Assembly (NCBI GenBank): GCA_020631735.1
Contig: CM036223.1
Coordinates: 12,029,356-12,093,355 of the forward strand
Reading direction: 5' to 3'
Source: Saccharum officinarum
Taxonomy: Eukaryota; Streptophyta; Magnoliopsida; Poales; Poaceae
DNA length: 64,000 nt
The number at the start of each line of letters is the position of its first letter. Position 1 is the stretch's first letter. Positions 22,701 through 34,813 of the stretch are shown piece by piece. The notes beneath the pieces were generated by a model, which ran no database searches, was not told the origin of the DNA, and saw only the letters and a program-made list of their open reading frames with translations. The translations under genes and the position numbers were made by a program.

Positions 22701-25011
22701 GGTTTCTGGACAGATCTGGGAACTTAGCAAAGTTCTTCATGATAATGTGCTTTGTTGTGAAACTTATTTATACAAACGTTGTAGATAATTTATGTATCTA
22801 GCTTCTGTTAAAATTTGGTGGCATTTAACAATGTGGTTTAGGAGTTATAGCTGTTTAAAGTTAGGGTACAGAATTGCTTGCTCTCTGTTTGTCAGGAACA
22901 GATTCTGGATCTTTGTATTTTTTACTTGTTTAACTTATGAATCATGCTGTGATGATATTATATGAAATGTAGATAATTTTATAAGGTTTCCATAATGTCT
23001 TCTTTCAAGTCATTTGGATTTATAAAACTCCAGATGTGATTGAATTATGAAGCTACTGTATGGATGTCCAGAAAGTGATAGATTTGAGTTGTAGTGCTTT
23101 GATTAACTTTGCCATGCTAGTGTGTTGAAGTGTGACTCATACCTTTGAAAGTACTTGGGTTGGTACCCTAGGATCTTATAAGACTTGTGTCTTGATTGAT
23201 GTATTTGCAATCTTCTATGTTATGCCCTATTGTGGATTAAGTTAATTAGCTCTAGGTGTTTATGAGAACTTTGGTATGCTTGTTTGATTTCTTTGTTTAT
23301 TGCACTTCTATGCATTCATACATATGCATTGTTGCACCTCATTTAGGTACGCTAGCTAAAACGCGTGAAAGATGTGGTGTTGGAGCCAAACCCGAAGACG
23401 GTGTTTGGTGGAACTATCCCGAAGATGGAAGTACTCAGCGAGTTTCATCTGACATACTCTAACTTGAGTCGGATCCCAGGCAAGCCCCGGAGCATTATAA
23501 GCCTCCTACCTTCAAAGCAATTAATTATATATATGTTATAAGTATTGTTGCATTAAGTGGTAGGAGTTGGTTGAAAACCTCGCTGCATTATATCATTCCT
23601 TGTCCAGATATATGAATCCCTGAATCCTACATAGACTAGGATCGAGTAGATGCTTAGCCCTGCTTTAAGCGGTAGAAGTCAGGTGATTTCCTGTCACCTG
23701 CGAGATGTAGGGATATTCATATATGGCACGGTGGGCTATATTTGCTATCGTGGAATGGAACCATGTGTTAATAAAATGAAATGAGACCGGGCGGGATGAC
23801 GATAGTAAAGCAACAAGGCATGGAGGTCTTAGGTGTGGATCTATCCCCGTCTGAGTCGTTTAAGGACCGATTCGCTGTACGTCCTTGAGTCATGTTGAAC
23901 GCAGTCTAACACTTAGTTGGCCGGATAAGTCGTTCCGACCGTGAATCCGAGTAATACAGTTCAGGCCGAGAATCGAATGGTAGGTTGCTTCTTGGAGAAG
24001 AGAAAGGATGTGCTTGGGGACATTGGCGTGAGACCAAGGGGGGTTAGAGTCCCTATCACCTGGCAGAGTGTCGCCCTTGGGGTCATGACATCATTTGGAC
24101 CTGCGGCTCCTGAACTGTACCAAAGGTGACCTGAGCAGCCCTCGCCAGGCGTGACTCGGTGAGTGTTAGAAATACCCCTCCAGCTGGATAGGAATTCGAT
24201 TCGAATCACCGTCGCTCCCGGTTAGTGAGCACTTGACTTGAGCAGCGGCAACGTAGATTCAATTAAATTGAACTGATGGTTAATTGGATCACGATGGAAA
24301 GGTTGCCTCAATTTATACCTGCTATGGTTAATATTGTTTGCTCCTAATAAAGTGAGTGCTCTAGTACAGGTTCTAATATAGATGATAGGTTAATGATAAT
24401 TAATTTTATGCTTAAGCATTAATGATTGATCATCTATATTAAGCTTTTATGCAAAATGTTGTCAAGCTAGCCCCACTTCATATCAGCCTTGCAAGATCCT
24501 TGGTGTCACCTTATTTCTGGTTTCTGACGGGTAAGTCTAGCTGAGTACCTTGTTGTACTCAGGGTTTTATCCTCACTTGTTGCAGGTTATGATGTATCAT
24601 GGCGGCTGCAAGAGTTGGTTGGCTCCTGCCTTAGTGGCGGAGTGTGATCATGGGCATGATCTTTCTTATTTATCTTCTCTATAATGTTTTTGTTGGAAGT
24701 CGACCGTGGTACTGGCATGTATTTGAAATAAGATTAATGTTAGTTTCAAATTACTTTGCTTCCGCTACTTTTCAACTTAAGTTGTAATAACTATGTTGAA
24801 CTTTGATGTATATTGAATTACTTGTGAAATGGTTGTAACATGTGACTTGTTATGTTGAATTACTACAATCTTGGCTTGTATGTTGGTTGGTTTGAAATCC
24901 CTCGTGATTTCATTGGACTACCGGAGTTATATGGGCTCAAGTGCGAGAATTTGATCATTTCGGTGATTGTTTTTGTACTTGTGCTCTTATAATTTGGACG
25001 GTTCTTTTACA
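19777..25011 (+). repeat. 3' LTR of a long-LTR Tekay-type element (5235 bp)
   Basis: It begins TGTAACACCccGGTGTT directly after a polypurine tract and ends acggttcttttACA. It contains a GC-rich module at about 20870-21660 and long AT-rich blocks shared with 14629-17771. The downstream flank is satellite (ggtgaacacaaac, a monomer position), so the insertion target was the satellite array. The left flank of the candidate 5' LTR at 9373 is Athila DNA, so the two LTRs need not belong to one insertion. Confidence 0.88.
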
Positions 25012-28000
25012 GGTGAACACAAACTTCTTTGATGGAATTGCATGATTTCACCGAAAACAAACACTGCTTTGTTGCCTATGATATGTTATTTTTAGAAAAG
25101 TCTTCAGGGACCCACTTTTGCCAATTTAGGTTCCCTAAGGTGAGGCCTGTGGTTGTGCAGCTATAAAAAAAACTAGCTTGACACCATGTCTAGAAGGCAA
25201 AGTTCTCAATGTTTTACATTTGCCACGACATATGCATCGGCAGTCACAGGTGTCACGGCCATCATGGTACATTAACGGTGTGGTTGTGTGATGTAGTTGA
25301 TACTGAAATCATCAGAGCTCTCCACCCTAACATGAGATGTGCCATTCCTATCAAATTCAACTCATTTCATAACATGGGTGGACCCAGACATCTTTAATGG
25401 AATTACATTATTTCACCAAAACAAACGCTACTTTTTTTTGCCTATGATAAGTTATTTTTAGAAAAATCTATAGGGACCTACTTTTGCCTATTCTAGTTCA
25501 CTAGCATGAGTCATATAGTTCTGTATCCGTGAAAAAAAACTAGCTCAATTCCATGTCCAGAAGGCAAATTTATCAAAGTTTTACTTTTGCCACAACATCT
25601 GAATGGATAGTTCCTGGTGTCGCGGCCATCATCGTACCTTAACGGTGTGGTTGTGTGATGTAATTGATATTGACTTCATCTAAGCTCTACACCCTAACAT
25701 GAGATGTTCCATTCCAATCACAGCCAACTCGTTTAGTAACATAGGTGGACCAAGTCATCCTCGATGGAATTGCATGATTTCACCGAAACAAACACTTCTA
25801 TGTTGCCTAGGATAAGTTGTTTTTAGAAAAATCTGTAGGGACCCACTTTTGCCAATTTAGGTTTCCTAGGGTGAGGCTTATAGTTCTATAGCTATGAAAA
25901 AAACCTAGCTCGATTTTATGTCCAAATGGCAAATTTCTCATGGTTTTACATTTGCCACGACATCTACATCGGCGGTTTTCATCTAAGCTCTCCACCCTAG
26001 CATGAGATGTGCCATTCTTATCACAACCAACTCGTTTTGTAACATGGGTGAACCTAGACATCTTTGATGGAATTACATGATTTCACCGAAAACAAACACT
26101 GCTTTGTTGCCTATGATATGTTATTTTTAGAAAAGTCTTTAGGGACCCACTTTTACCAATTCAGGTTCCCTAAGGTGAGGCCTGTGGTTGTGCAGCTATG
26201 AAAAAAACTAGCTTGACTCCACGTCTGGAAGGCAAAGTTCTCAAGGTTTTACATTTTCCATGACATATGCATCGGCAGTCACCGGTGTCACGGCCATCAT
26301 GGTACATTAACTGTGTGTTTGTGTGATGTAGTTGATACTGACTTCATCAGAGCTCTCCTCCCAAACATGAGATGTGCCATTCCTATCACAACCAACTAGT
26401 TCTATAACATGGGTGGAGCCAGACATCTTTGATGGAATTATATTATTTCATGGAAACAAACGATGCTTTGTTGCCTATGCTAAGTTTTTTTTAGAAAAAT
26501 CTCTAGGGACCCACTTTTGCCAATTTGGGTTCCCTCTGGTGAGGCCTATAGTTCTATAGTCATGAAAAAAAACTAGCTCGATTCCGTGTCTAGAAGGCAA
26601 ATTTCTCAAGGTTTTACATTTGCCTCGACATTTGAATCAGCAGTTTCTGATGTCGCAACCATCACAGTACCTTAATAGCGTGGTTGTGCGACGTAATTGA
26701 TACTAACTTGATCTAAGCTCTCCACCCTAACATGAGATGTTCCATTCCTATCACAACCAACTCATTTCGTAACACGGGTGAACACAGACATTGGAATTGC
26801 ATGATTTCACCGAAAACAAACACTGCTTTGTTGCCTATGATATGTTATTTTTAGAAAGGTCTTTAGGGACCCACTTTTGCCAATTCAGGTTCCTTAAGGT
26901 GAGGCCTATGGTTGTGCAGCTATGAAAAAAACTAGCTTGACTCCACGTGTGAAAGGCAAAGTTCTCAAGGTTTTACATTTGGCACGACATATGTATCGAA
27001 AGTCACCGATGTCGTGGGCATCACAGTACATTAAGGGTGTGTTTGTGTGATGTAGTTGATACTAACTTCATCAGAGCTCTCCACCCTAACATGAGATGTG
27101 TCATTCCTATCAAAGTCAACTCATTTCATAACACGGGTGGACCCAAATATCTTTGACGGAATTGTATTATTTCACCAAAACAAACGCTACTTTGTTGCCC
27201 ATGATAAGTTATTTTTAGAAAAATCTATAGGGACCCACTTTTGCCTATTCAGGTTCACTAACATGAGGCCTATAGTTCTATTATCATGAGAAAACAAGCT
27301 CAATTCCATGTGCAGAAGGCAAATTTATCAAAGTTTTACTTTTGCCACGACATCTAAATGGACAGTTCTTGGTGTCGCGGCCATCGTGGTACCTTAATGG
27401 TGTGGTTGTGCGATGTAATCGATATTGACTTCATCTAAGCTCTACACCCTAACATGAGATGTTCCATTCTAGTCACAACCAACTCGTTTAGTAACACGGG
27501 TGGACCCAGTCATCTTTGATGGAATTGCATGATTTCACCAAAATAAACACTTCTATGTTGCCTAGGATAAGTTGTTTTTAGAAAAATCTCTAGGGAGCCA
27601 CTTTTGCCAATTTAGGTTTCCTAAGGTGAGGCTTATAGTTCTATAGCTATGAAAAAACCTAGCTCGATTCCATGTCCAGATGGCAAATTTCTCAAGGTTT
27701 TACATTTGCCATGACATCTACATCGGCAGTTTTCGGTGTCGCGGCCATCACGGTACCTTAATGGTGTGCTTGTGTGACGTAATTAATACTGACTTCATCT
27801 AAGCTCTCCACCCTAACATGTGATGTGCCATTCCTATCACAACCAACTAGTTTCATAACACGGGTGGACACAGACATCTTTGATGGAATTGCATGATTTC
27901 ACCGAAACATACACTGCTTTATTGCATATGATAAGTTGTTTTTAGAAATGTCTCCAGGGATCCACTTTTGCCAATTCAAGTTCCCTAGGGTGAGGCTTAT

Positions 28001-28768
28001 AGTTTTATATCCATGAAAAAAACTAGCTTGATTCCATGTATGGAAGGCAAAGTTCTCAAGGTTCTACATTTGCCACGACATATGCATCGGCAGTTCCCGG
28101 TGTCGCGGCCATCACGGAACATTAACTACGTGGTTGTGTGATGTAGTTGATACTAACTTCATCAGAGCTCTCCACCCTAACATGAGATGTGCCATTCCTA
28201 TCACAACCAACTCATTTCATAACATGGGTGGAGGCAGACATCTTTGATGGAATTACATTATTTCACCGAAACAAACGCTGCTTTGTTGCCTATGATAAGT
28301 TATTTTTAGAAAAATCTCTAGGGACCCACTTTTGCCAATTTGGGTTCCCTTAGGTGAGGCCTATAGTTCTATAGTCGTGAAAAAAAACTAGCTCTATTTC
28401 ATGTCTAGAAGGCAAATTTCTCAAGGTTTTACATTTGCCACGACATCTGAATCGGTAGTTTCTGATGTCGCAGCCATCACGGTACCTTAACAGTGTGGTT
28501 ATGTGACGTAATTGATAATGACTTCATCTAAGCTCTCCACCATAACATGAGATGTGCCACTCCTATCATAACCAACTCGTTTCGTAACACAGGTGAACCC
28601 AGACATCTTTGATGGAATTACATGATTTCACCGAAAACAAACACTGCTTTGTTGCCTATGATATGTCATTTTTAGAAAAGTCTTTAGGGACCCAATTTTG
28701 CCAATTTAGGTTCCCTAAGGTGAGGCCTGTGGTTGTGCAGCTATGAAAAAAACTAGCTTGACTCCACG
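25012..28768 (+). repeat. satellite array, about 365-bp monomers, left block
   Basis: About ten tandem monomers can be followed by the landmark gacatctttgatggaatt, found near 25030, 25388, 25747, 26057, 26426, 26790, 27146, 27513, 27875, 28239 and 28605. Spacing is mostly 359-369 bp. The 310-bp step at 25747-26057 reflects a deletion near 25979. Monomers differ in diagnostic words (atgcatcgg or ctgaatcgg; tgtagttgat or gtaattgat; cagagctctcc or ctaagctctcc). Private variants recur after about 1.76 kb, suggesting a higher-order unit of five monomers. No function in coding is likely. Confidence 0.93.
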
Positions 28769-29630
28769 TGTAATAGAACCGACCAAATTATAAAAGCACA
28801 AGTACAAAAACAAGCGCCAAAACGCTCAAATTTTTGAACTTGAGCCCATATAATCCCGGTTGTCAATCAAAACCACAAAGGATTTCAAACCAACTCGCTT
28901 ACAACCAAGATCGCATCATTCAACATAACACATCACACATTTACATTTCATAACAGTTTGGAAATAGACTTACAACACCACAGAGTCATAATTATTACAA
29001 ACCATGTTTATAATGTTGCAGAAGCATAAACACACACACACTTAGTTCAAATACGATTGCTAGTCTTACAGATTATCATCCCACAAAAGCATTAAGGTAA
29101 GTAACTAACAGATGATCATGCCCGAGTGATCTAGTCCTCATCACCCGCAAGGTGGAGGCAGTTATTGCAGAAGCCCTGATAAAGCATGTCATCTGCAACA
29201 GGAGGGAATAAACCCTGAGTATGGGAATGTACTCAACTAGACTTACCCATTAAAATGGAAAATAAAAGACACCAAGGATCATGCAAGGCTTTCTTAAAGT
29301 GGAGCTAGCTAACATCATGTTTTGCGGAAAAAGCAAAAATAAAGTTAACTCTTTTAACATGTACTAGCAGTTGCTTTTAGCATTAACCTGTCAGCTATCT
29401 TAGCACATGTACTAACACAATCATGTGATGATTAAACAAACCATAATAACCATAGCAGGTATAAATTGAGGCAACATGTACTTCATCATCCAATTAACCA
29501 TCTGTTCAATTAATGAGATCTACGTTGCCGCTGCTCAAGTCAAGTGCTCACTAACCGGGAGCGACGACGATTCGAATCGGATTCCTATCTAGATGGAGGG
29601 GTACTTCTAACACTCATCACACAGGCCCTT
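28769..29630 (-). repeat. 3' portion of the interrupted solo LTR
   Basis: Matches the reverse of the last part of the LTR at about 24150-25011 (terminus, tttgaaatcc block, gattcgaatc block). It ends at the copia insertion point, where ccctt (29626-29630) is one copy of the copia target duplication. Confidence 0.88.
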
Positions 29631-30551
29631 TGTAAGGTCCTAGATGGTTAGAGGGGGGGTGAATAGCCTATTAAAAATTCTACACAAGCCACTAAGCAAA
29701 CTTGTTAGAATAACAAACGGCGTAAAGCGAGTTTTGCTTAGCCAAGGGTTGTGATGCAAGCCTCCTATCCACAAGTCTAGTAGATTATGATCTCTAGTTC
29801 ACACAAGAGCTATGTCACTATTTATACACTAGTGAGCAAGCTAACAACTACTAGTAAAGGCTACTACTAGAGCTACACAAGATAATCTAGTAAAAGTAAA
29901 TGCAAGAGATAGGATTGTGTATCTTATACCAACGGTGGAGTGAAGATGTTGCCAATCACCAAGATGATATATAATCAATCAATATTGACAACAACACAAT
30001 ATGGAGACCAATCACTGGGAGACAAGAGACACAATATTTTTGTTCACCCGGTGTTCACTTGTGCACCGACAAGCTACGTCACCGGTTGTGTCGACCAACA
30101 CTTAGATGGTTCCTCGGTGCGACCCTCAAGTCACTTGCCCCTCAAGGCATGCCCCGCAAGGCACCGCAAGACACCACTCTCAAGTGAGGTAACTCAATGA
30201 CACGCGCAATGTAATAGAGTTGCTTTTGGCATCCCGCCGAGGAAAGCACAAGAACCTCTTACAAACAACCGGAGGTGGCCAAGAACAATCACCTTCTCTT
30301 GCCAACGCCTCCAACAATCTCCAAGCCGGCTAGGAGCGGTACTCTCCAAGAGTAACAAGAAATCCACCGGCTAAACCACCCACAAGTGCCACTAGATGCC
30401 CTCAAGCTATGCAATGCACTTTGGGATCACTCAATCTCACTTTTGATTTACAATCAAGCAAGAGAGATGAGTGGGAGGAGTAGCTCTAGCTCAAAAGATG
30501 CACAAGAGTGTTAGAAATGCCAAGAGACCTCCCCAAGGGCCGGCCAACGAG

Positions 30552-30559
30552 TATTTATA
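30552..30559 (-). promoter_or_regulatory. probable TATA box in 3' LTR
   Basis: TATAAATA on the minus strand, downstream of the CpG motif array and before ctcgttggccggc, the same context as in the other two copia LTRs. Confidence 0.6.
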
Positions 30560-30599
30560 AGCACCCCAAACAAATAGAGCCGTTGCCACTCCACTGACC

Positions 30600-31165
30600 G
30601 TTTTTTCGGGACGACCGGACGCTCCGGTCGAAACTGACCGGACGCGCTCAACCGCGTCCGGTCGCCCTGCGACGTCCACGTGTCCCTCAAATTTCAAATG
30701 CGACCGTTAGATCCTCCAACGGTCACTGCGCGCCAATGGTTAAACGCTATGATCGGACGCGCTGCTCAACCGACCGGACGCGCCGGTCGCACAGCACCGC
30801 GTGTGAAACAATGACCGGACGCGCTCCTCGCAATGACCGGACGCGCCGATCCGCACAGCACCCGCGCCCGTGAAACAACGACCGGACGCGCTCCTCGCAA
30901 CGACCGGACGCGATAGTGCCAGCGTCCGGTCGGAGTCCAGTAAGCTCCCTCGATGACCGGACACATCCGATCGCGTGTGACCGGACGCGCCCCGCGTCCG
31001 ATCGTCCTTGCGAACCGCAGTTCCTTCTGGGCACTTAACCGGACGCGCCGGTACCGCGAGTGACCGGACGCGCCGGTTGCAAACCCTAGCCCGCGCGCCC
31101 GATACCGCGCTGTACTGACCAGACACGTCCGGTCACACCGTGACCGCGTCCGGTGCAGCGTCCGA
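30600..31165 (-). repeat. CpG-rich gaccggacgcg motif array in 3' LTR
   Basis: Many copies of a motif read on the plus strand as gaccggacgcg, with spacing of roughly 10-40 bp and frequent TG or CA versions of the CpG. It corresponds to the array at 3355-3765 in the older remnant. In element orientation it lies upstream of the TATA element. The long frames called over it arise from the lack of stops in the motif. Confidence 0.88.
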
Positions 31166-31949
31166 TCACCTCAGTGACCCCGTTCGCCTCCGTTTCTTTT
31201 CCGACTTTCGGCGTAGTGGAAAATAGGCATTTCATTTCCCCGAAATCGCCTGAATTCCGCGCTCACACGCTCGGCGGGAGGGAGAGAGGAACCAAACCCC
31301 TCTCTACCCACAAACCACAGCGCGACCAACGCCACCTTTGCAAATGTGCCAACACCATCAAGTGTACATCTCCATGTGCTTGTGTGTTAGCTTTTTCTCA
31401 ATCATTTTCAAAGGTTTTCCAATTAGCTCACTAGGCCCTACATGCAATGCACTTCATGAATTCACCTAGTGGCACCTGTGCATCGAATAACCGATAAGAC
31501 TTCCCTTCTTAATAGTTCGGCTATCGATCCTAAACCACTCACACCCTCTATGGTGTCTTGAGTGTAAAACAAAATGGCCCTATGGTTATACCTTTGCCTT
31601 GAGCCCATTTTGTTTCTCCAAATGATATGATCCACTTCATATCATCACATGACCGTCTCGATCCATCGACCTTGGCTTCACTTGCTCTTCACCGTTGCAT
31701 CGGTCCGTCGGCGCTAAGTCTTGCTCAAGCTTCACCATCGCATGGTCCTTCGCTTCGAAGCCTCGACTTGCCCTTCACCTTCACAACCGGTCCATCGAGC
31801 CAAGCCTCATCTTGGTCTTCACCACCTTGGTCATATGAGTCAATGTCATGTCTCATATGCAATAACCACCTTTATCTAAATCATCCACTTAGATACAAAG
31901 GTTAGTCCTAGGTTTCATCAATTAGCCAAAACCAAACTAGGGACTTTCA

Positions 31950-31963
31950 ATCTCCCCCTTTTT
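31950..31963 (-). promoter_or_regulatory. polypurine tract of the complete copia element
   Basis: The minus strand reads aaaagggggagatt directly before the LTR start TGAAAGTCC. Further purine tracts on the minus strand near 32092-32103 (gtagggggagc), 32523-32533 and 32591-32600 fit the multiple tracts known in Sireviruses. Confidence 0.9.
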
Positions 31964-33079
31964 GGTAATTGCTGACAACCCTCACAAAGATGATTTTGAT
32001 AATAAAAGTTTTAAACTTGTCATACTTGTCCAATCATTTTGCTCATAAGTAAAGTTTGGACAATTATCACAAGCTCGGTTTTGGTAGCATTAGCTCCCCC
32101 TACATATGTGCATAGAGTTTGGATTGAAAGCTTTGCACATATGCATGGATAGAAATGTTGGGAGAGTAATTCTACCAAAATATGCTATGGTGTAAGAAAT
32201 GGACCTTTGAAGCGTGATACCAATCGAAGTTGCCTTTTACACCATCCTTAGCATCATGAAGTAACTAGACATCCATCAAAACTCAAGAACCCCGTGAGAT
32301 CAACATTATATGTAAAGGTTCTTGGACCACTTGTAAAGCTAACCACTTGTAAAGCTTTAGGCAAGTCTAGATACCACATGTAAACTATTCCTATGCTTGC
32401 TAGTAGATTATTTCATCATCCAATTTCTATACTAGCATTGCACCACACAAGCATGTATATTGAATTTAAATACATGTGCAATGAGCAAGTCATATGAGAA
32501 TGCAACAACTTTGTTTATGAGCTTGCTCCCCCTACTTGTGTGCATCAACACATTTTATTTGCCCCTTTATCAAGTTGAATCATCTTTTTCTCTCCCCCCA
32601 ACAACTTACCCAAAAATAGGATCAAATTGTGGAGAGAAGGAAAAGTGTTTGATGGAGTAGATTGAAATTAATTTGATACCACATGTAAGGTTAAAAAATT
32701 TATCAAATTTGGTTTAACCTAGAATACTTGCCAAAGATATTTAATTCAATTTGAACCAAAGACAAGCTTCTTCACTCCTCAAAATAAGGGTTATCTTGCC
32801 TATGTTGAATTAAACACTTATAGCAAATCTTCTAGATTCAACACTAGGTTTACAAGCTCACAAACATGTCATATGCCACCACTAGATCAAAACAAGCATA
32901 GAAGCCATAGTGGTAACATACATCCATCAAATTCATTTGACTTATCATGAATGCTCATACATACCACTTATTATGTCTACATGCTCTAGCAAGTCCTTAG
33001 CATAGGATGAATGACATGTCAATCAACTTTACCTTGCAATGTCAAAGGAGAGGCATGTCAATAAGTGGGTGGGGTGCAT
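31964..33079 (-). other. 3' untranslated region of the complete copia element
   Basis: About 1.1 kb between the pol stop and the polypurine tract, AT-rich with repeated G-rich purine runs. The only plus-strand frame (32460-32660) is short and unlike any known protein. No env-like ORF is seen. It matches the remnant's UTR at 1558-2770 in style and purine runs. Confidence 0.75.
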
Positions 33080-34750
33080 TCAACTCATGTTTGAGAAATC
33101 AAGAATGTTCAATTCATTCCTTAGCTTGCAAAACCTCTTTTCATCAAGTGACTTAGTGAGAATATTGGCAAGTTGATCATCGGTGCCAACACTTTCAATG
33201 GCAATATCTCCCTTTTGTTGATGATCTCTAATGAAATGATGTCTTATGTCAATATGCTTTGTTCTTCCATGTTGAACCGGGTTTTGTATCATCTTGATTA
33301 CACTCTCATTATCACATAGCAATGGCACATTCTTGAAATTGAGGCCATAATCCTTCAAAGTTGATTTCATCCATAGCAATTGTGCACAACAACTCCCCGC
33401 ACTCACATATTCGGCTTCGGCGGTAGAGATTGCCACACTATTTTGTTTCTTTGAGGACCATGACACAAGTGATCTTCCAAGTAATTGACATGTGCCACTT
33501 GTGCTCTTCCTATTGATCTTGCAACCCCCATAGTCAGAGTCCGAATATCCAATCAATTCAAATTTTGACCCCTTGGGATACCATAGTCCAACATCTCTTG
33601 TTTGCTTCAAGTACCTCAATATTCTCTTTGCCGCCGTGAGATGACTTTCTCTAGGTGAGGCTTGATATCTAGCACACATGCAAACACTAAACATGACATC
33701 CGGCCTTGATGCGGTGACATAGAGTAGACTTCCAATCAAAGACCGATATTCCTTTTGATTCACCATTTTGCCATCAAGATCACTATCCAAATTGCCATTT
33801 GTGCCCATTGGAGTTGAAATTGGCTTTGCATCTTGTATTCCAAATTTCTTCAACATGTCCCTTATGTATTTCCCTTGACTCACAAATGTTCCATTCTTCA
33901 ATTGCTTGACTTGGAGACCAAGGAAGTAGCTAAGTTCACCAATCATAGACATTTCAAACTCTTTGGCCATCATAGCACCAAATTCTTCACAATAAGCTTG
34001 ATCGGTTGATCCAAAGATGATGTCATCAACATATATTTGCACTATGAATAGATCATTTCCAATCTTCTTGGTGAATAGAGTAGTATCAACCTTGCCCATT
34101 TTGAATCCCTTAGAGAGAAGGAAATCCCTTAGCCTCTCATACCATGCTCTAGGTGCTTGCTTTAAGCCATATAAGGCCTTCTTCAACTTGTATACATGGT
34201 TGGATTTCTTGTCATCTTCAAATCCAGGAGGTTGCTCAACAAAGACTAACTCATTGATGATCCCATTGAGAAATGCACTTTTGACATCCATTTGATATAA
34301 TTTGATGTTGTGTGCACAAGCATAAGCCAAAAGAATCCTTATTGCCTCCAATCTTGCCACGGGAGCATATGTCTCATCATAGTCAAGACCTTCTACTTGA
34401 GTGTAACCTTGAGCAACTAGTCTTGCTTTGTTTCTCACCACAATGCCATCTTGATCTTGCTTGTTTTTGAACACCCATTTGGTTCCAATCACATTGTAGT
34501 CATTTGGCCTTTCTACCAATTCCCAAACATCATTTCTTGTGAAATTGTTTAGTTCTTCTTGCATAGCCATAATCCAATCGGCATCCCTCAAAGCTTCTTC
34601 TATTTTCTTTGGTTCTATGGTTGACACAAATGATGCATGCTCACAAAACATAGCCAATCTTGATCTTGTTTGCACACCACTTCTAATATCACCAATAACA
34701 CTATCAATGGGGTGATCTCTTGCAACATGTTGTGGTTGGAGTACTTGCAC
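33080..34750 (-). pseudogene. copia pol, reverse transcriptase and RNase H portion
   Basis: An open segment of 556 codons that lies in frame with the integrase segment upstream but is separated from it by two TAA codons. The reverse transcriptase copies element RNA into DNA. The copia blocks WVFKNKQDQDG, QMDVKSAFLNG (Asp about residue 155), ALYGLKQAPRAWYERL and YVDD (residues 240-243) are intact. RNase H follows with SDSDYGGC (about 403-410), STAEAEY (about 442-448) and LLCDNES (about 478-484). It ends at NILDFSNMS. The first codon of the segment is GTG and not a real start. The catalytic residues are present, so loss of function comes from the upstream stops. Confidence 0.93.
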
Positions 34751-34813
34751 TTGATTGCTTGAGCTTGGTTGATCACTTGATGTATCTTATTGAGAAGAAC
34801 TAGCACCATAATT
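34751..34813 (-). other. integrase-RT hinge (21 codons), one internal TAA after the boundary TAA
   Basis: The segments at 34814-36217 and 33080-34750 are in the same frame (start-to-start distance 1467 bp, a multiple of three). The first segment ends in TAA. Nine codons further on a second TAA lies in this S- and Q-rich spacer. Both are point-type stops with no frameshift. The region is the variable linker between the integrase and reverse transcriptase domains. Confidence 0.88.

Larger units (their letters stand above)
29631..31949 (-). repeat. 3' LTR of the complete copia element (2319 bp)
   Basis: In element orientation it starts TGAAAGTCCC at 31949 and ends gaccttACA at 29631. It aligns with 38404-40700 with scattered substitutions. 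The exception is a short block near 31255-31310, where the two LTRs carry different sequences. It follows the polypurine tract at 31950. Confidence 0.95.

Noticed and set aside
26765..26790. CENP-B-box-like motif in the satellite (TTCG then CGGG in tttcgtaacacgggt)
   Set aside because: The spacing between TTCG and CGGG is five bases. The mammalian box NTTCGNNNNANNCGGGN needs seven, and plants are not known to use it.
30740..31126. Minus-strand frame of 128 codons in the copia LTR, with a related one at 39512-39898
   Set aside because: It is the translation of the CpG motif array (repeated RPV and ASG words), present only because the motif lacks stops.
31964..33079. Possible env-like gene downstream of copia pol
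   Set aside because: Some Sireviruses carry one, but no frame above about 66 codons, signal peptide or transmembrane pattern is found between pol and the 3' LTR.
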